Source of the DNA: Phycisphaerales bacterium
Lineage (GTDB): Bacteria > Planctomycetota > Phycisphaerae > Phycisphaerales > SM1A02
DNA length: 64,000 bases
Assembly (NCBI GenBank): GCA_030748575.1
Contig: JASMLR010000001.1
Coordinates: 197,900 to 261,899, forward strand
Direction of reading: 5' to 3'
Every line of letters starts with the position of its first letter. Position 1 is the stretch's first letter. The translations under genes and the position numbers were made by a program. Of this stretch, positions 62,681-64,000 are shown piece by piece. The notes below the pieces were generated by a model that saw only the letters and a program-made list of their open reading frames with translations, was not told the origin of the DNA and ran no database searches.

Positions 62681-64000
62681 GTGCCGTCAGTCCGAGCGTC
62701 GCGGCGAGTTGCCGCCCCCAGTCCTCGGTCGCGTCGAGATGGCTGCGGTCTTCGTCGCTCAGATCCGAGTCTGCTCGAGTTGCGTTCAGATGCTCAAGCC
62801 AGTCTGGCCACGCCACCTGATCGCGGCCCGGCGGTGCTGCCAGGCGGGCGGCGCACCGCTCCCGCCACCGCCGCCGTTCCGTATCGTCCAGCGTGTCCGG
62901 GAAGTTCCGGGCTCGGTAGTGCAGAAGCAAGTCGGGGAGGCGGCGATCCGTCAAGGTCCGTTCGAGTCCTCGAAGTTCTTCGGGAGCGGCAGTGGAGATG
63001 GCCTCGCACTGCCGTCGCTGGGCATTGTCGATGAACCCTTCGTAGAGCATGTCGTCCGCATCGGTGGGCGGCGGGAAGTCGCGTGTAAACGCCACCGCGA
63101 TGCGGTCCGCGAGATCTGCAGGGGCCTTTGCGAGCATGGCATAGTGTCGGCGGCATGCGTCAAGATCAAGGCCGATTCGGGACGTGTCTATCGACGCCAT
63201 CAACGGCTTGCTCGCTTCGAGCACGAAGGGGGCATGGTTGCTCTTGATGCCCTTGAGGGCGAAGCGTTCGACGCCTTCCGGGAGGTCGTCCCTGCTGACA
63301 AAGGTCCGCGCGTGGATCGTGTCCGGATCGGCCTCGAGCAGTTCGGTCGGATCGTGCCGCAGGTCCCAGGCGATGAACTCCTTCTTGTTCTTCGCATCGC
63401 GTGAAACGACGTGTACGAGCGAGGCGCACCCGACTGCGTTGGGAATCTTCGGCGAGACGTGCAGCAGAGGCTTGCCGGACGTCAGCCTCGCCTGCGCCAC
63501 CTTCGTCTCGGTCAACTCCATCGCCGAGGCCCAGAGGCGGGGTTGTCGATCACGCATCAAGCGTGCGAAGTCGATCGACGCTCGGACGTCCGCGAGTGCA
63601 TCGTGCGCGCCGCTGTGTTCGATGCCGTTTGCGGGCGCAAGCATGTCCAGTTTGAAGGCGGGCGAGCCATCGGTTGGCGCGATCGGCATGTTCGACCCGG
63701 CCCAGTTGTCATCGACGTAGGCGGGCCACACGATGCCATCCGGCCGGAGTGCATAGCACGCGCGGGCGACGTCGATCAGATCCCAGAAGCGGCAGCCGGC
63801 CTGCCAACTGTGCGAGTACGGGTCCAGGAAGTTTCGCCAGAATCCGAAGCGGCTCACCGTCTCATCGAATCGAATGCTGTTCCAACCCAGCGAGGTGGTG
63901 CCGGGCGTGTTGAATTGTCGGTGAATCTCACCGAAGAAGTCCCGTTCGGTCTGGCCCTCGACCGCGGCGTGCTGCGGCGTGATGCCCGTGATGAGCACGG
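62670..64000 (-). CDS. sbcB: Exodeoxyribonuclease I (SbcB), N-terminus off window
   Basis: The 442-aa track ORF starts at an internal Met (LITGITPQHAAVEGQ). In E. coli ExoI the corresponding residues are about 65 in, so the N-terminal DEDD residues lie beyond base 64000. The rest follows ExoI closely: LGWNSIRFDETVSRFGFWRNF, ARACYALRPDGIVWPAYVDD, ANGIEHSGAHDALADVRASI (third and fourth acidic/His residues), then the SH3-like and C-terminal helical domains (LLHYRARNFPDTLDDTERRRW). It degrades single-stranded DNA 3' to 5' and takes part in recombination and mismatch repair. Confidence 0.92.
   Translation of the reverse strand, partial: VLITGITPQHAAVEGQTERDFFGEIHRQFNTPGTTSLGWNSIRFDETVSRFGFWRNFLDPYSHSWQAGCRFWDLIDVARACYALRPDGIVWPAYVDDNWAGSNMPIAPTDGSPAFKLDMLAPANGIEHSGAHDALADVRASIDFARLMRDRQPRLWASAMELTETKVAQARLTSGKPLLHVSPKIPNAVGCASLVHVVSRDAKNKKEFIAWDLRHDPTELLEADPDTIHARTFVSRDDLPEGVERFALKGIKSNHAPFVLEASKPLMASIDTSRIGLDLDACRRHYAMLAKAPADLADRIAVAFTRDFPPPTDADDMLYEGFIDNAQRRQCEAISTAAPEELRGLERTLTDRRLPDLLLHYRARNFPDTLDDTERRRWRERCAARLAAPPGRDQVAWPDWLEHLNATRADSDLSDEDRSHLDATEDWGRQLAATLGLTAPTG

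Overview
This 64 kb window is a piece of chromosome from a GC-rich bacterium, most likely a planctomycete of the class Phycisphaerae. The assignment is inferred from protein style. Four secreted proteins end in dockerin-like D-x-D/N-G-D-G repeats finishing in WGPC or a similar motif. Several carry Cys-rich GGCC...GGTYLGDGTDC modules. Two secreted proteins end in a PxPA + hydrophobic + RRRRR sorting tail. An ECF sigma factor is coupled to a Ser/Thr kinase with TPRs, and there are DUF1080 and prepilin genes of planctomycete type. I see no rRNA, tRNA, CRISPR array, phage or insertion sequence.

Layout. 1-4.6 kb: two tandem trypsin-like secreted proteases (the first runs off the left edge and is absent from the ORF track). 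5-12.7 kb: inositol-monophosphatase-like enzyme, a secreted helical protein, a sarcosine-oxidase-like flavoenzyme, an M43-like metalloprotease, PhoX, a diacylglycerol-kinase-like enzyme and a PEP-CTERM-type protein. 12.7-18.2 kb: Ser/Thr kinase/ECF sigma pair, then a coupled MFS transporter-pheA pair. 18.2-28.3 kb: recQ, secreted agmatine-deiminase-like protein, greA-ytoQ, Ppx/GppA, NapG-like ferredoxin, MFS transporter, and two more exported proteins. 28.4-34.1 kb: cardiolipin synthase and a compact dcw remnant murC-murB-ddl-ftsQ. 34.2-38.4 kb: an NtrC-type regulator, DDAH-like enzyme and a metallophosphoesterase with a LamG domain. 38.3-44.4 kb: four overlapping minor-pilin genes diverging from two LptF/LptG permeases. 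44.6-48.1 kb: fliW-csrA, and a CBS-CGL-FmdB-like operon (reverse transsulfuration). 48.3-52.3 kb: a major pilin-like gene, then ribonuclease D-ruvB. 52.4-55.3 kb: a chaperonin operon in the order receiver-like, groES, two 75-aa small proteins, groEL, closed by a strong terminator. 55.6-62.7 kb: asnS, a B12-binding-fold protein, then a tightly coupled four-gene operon ending in a truncated haemoglobin. 62.7-64 kb: exonuclease I (sbcB), truncated by the right edge.

Most interesting. The chaperonin operon has two same-length, mutually similar small proteins between groES and groEL and a degenerate receiver protein whose stop codon overlaps the groES start. This looks like an undescribed regulatory or accessory arrangement for the chaperonin. 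Other leads are GGA-loop hairpins in the fliW leader that look like CsrA sites, a B12-fold protein lacking the usual DxHxxG histidine, the coupled operon ending in a haemoglobin, and a metalloprotease with an Asp in place of the third zinc histidine.
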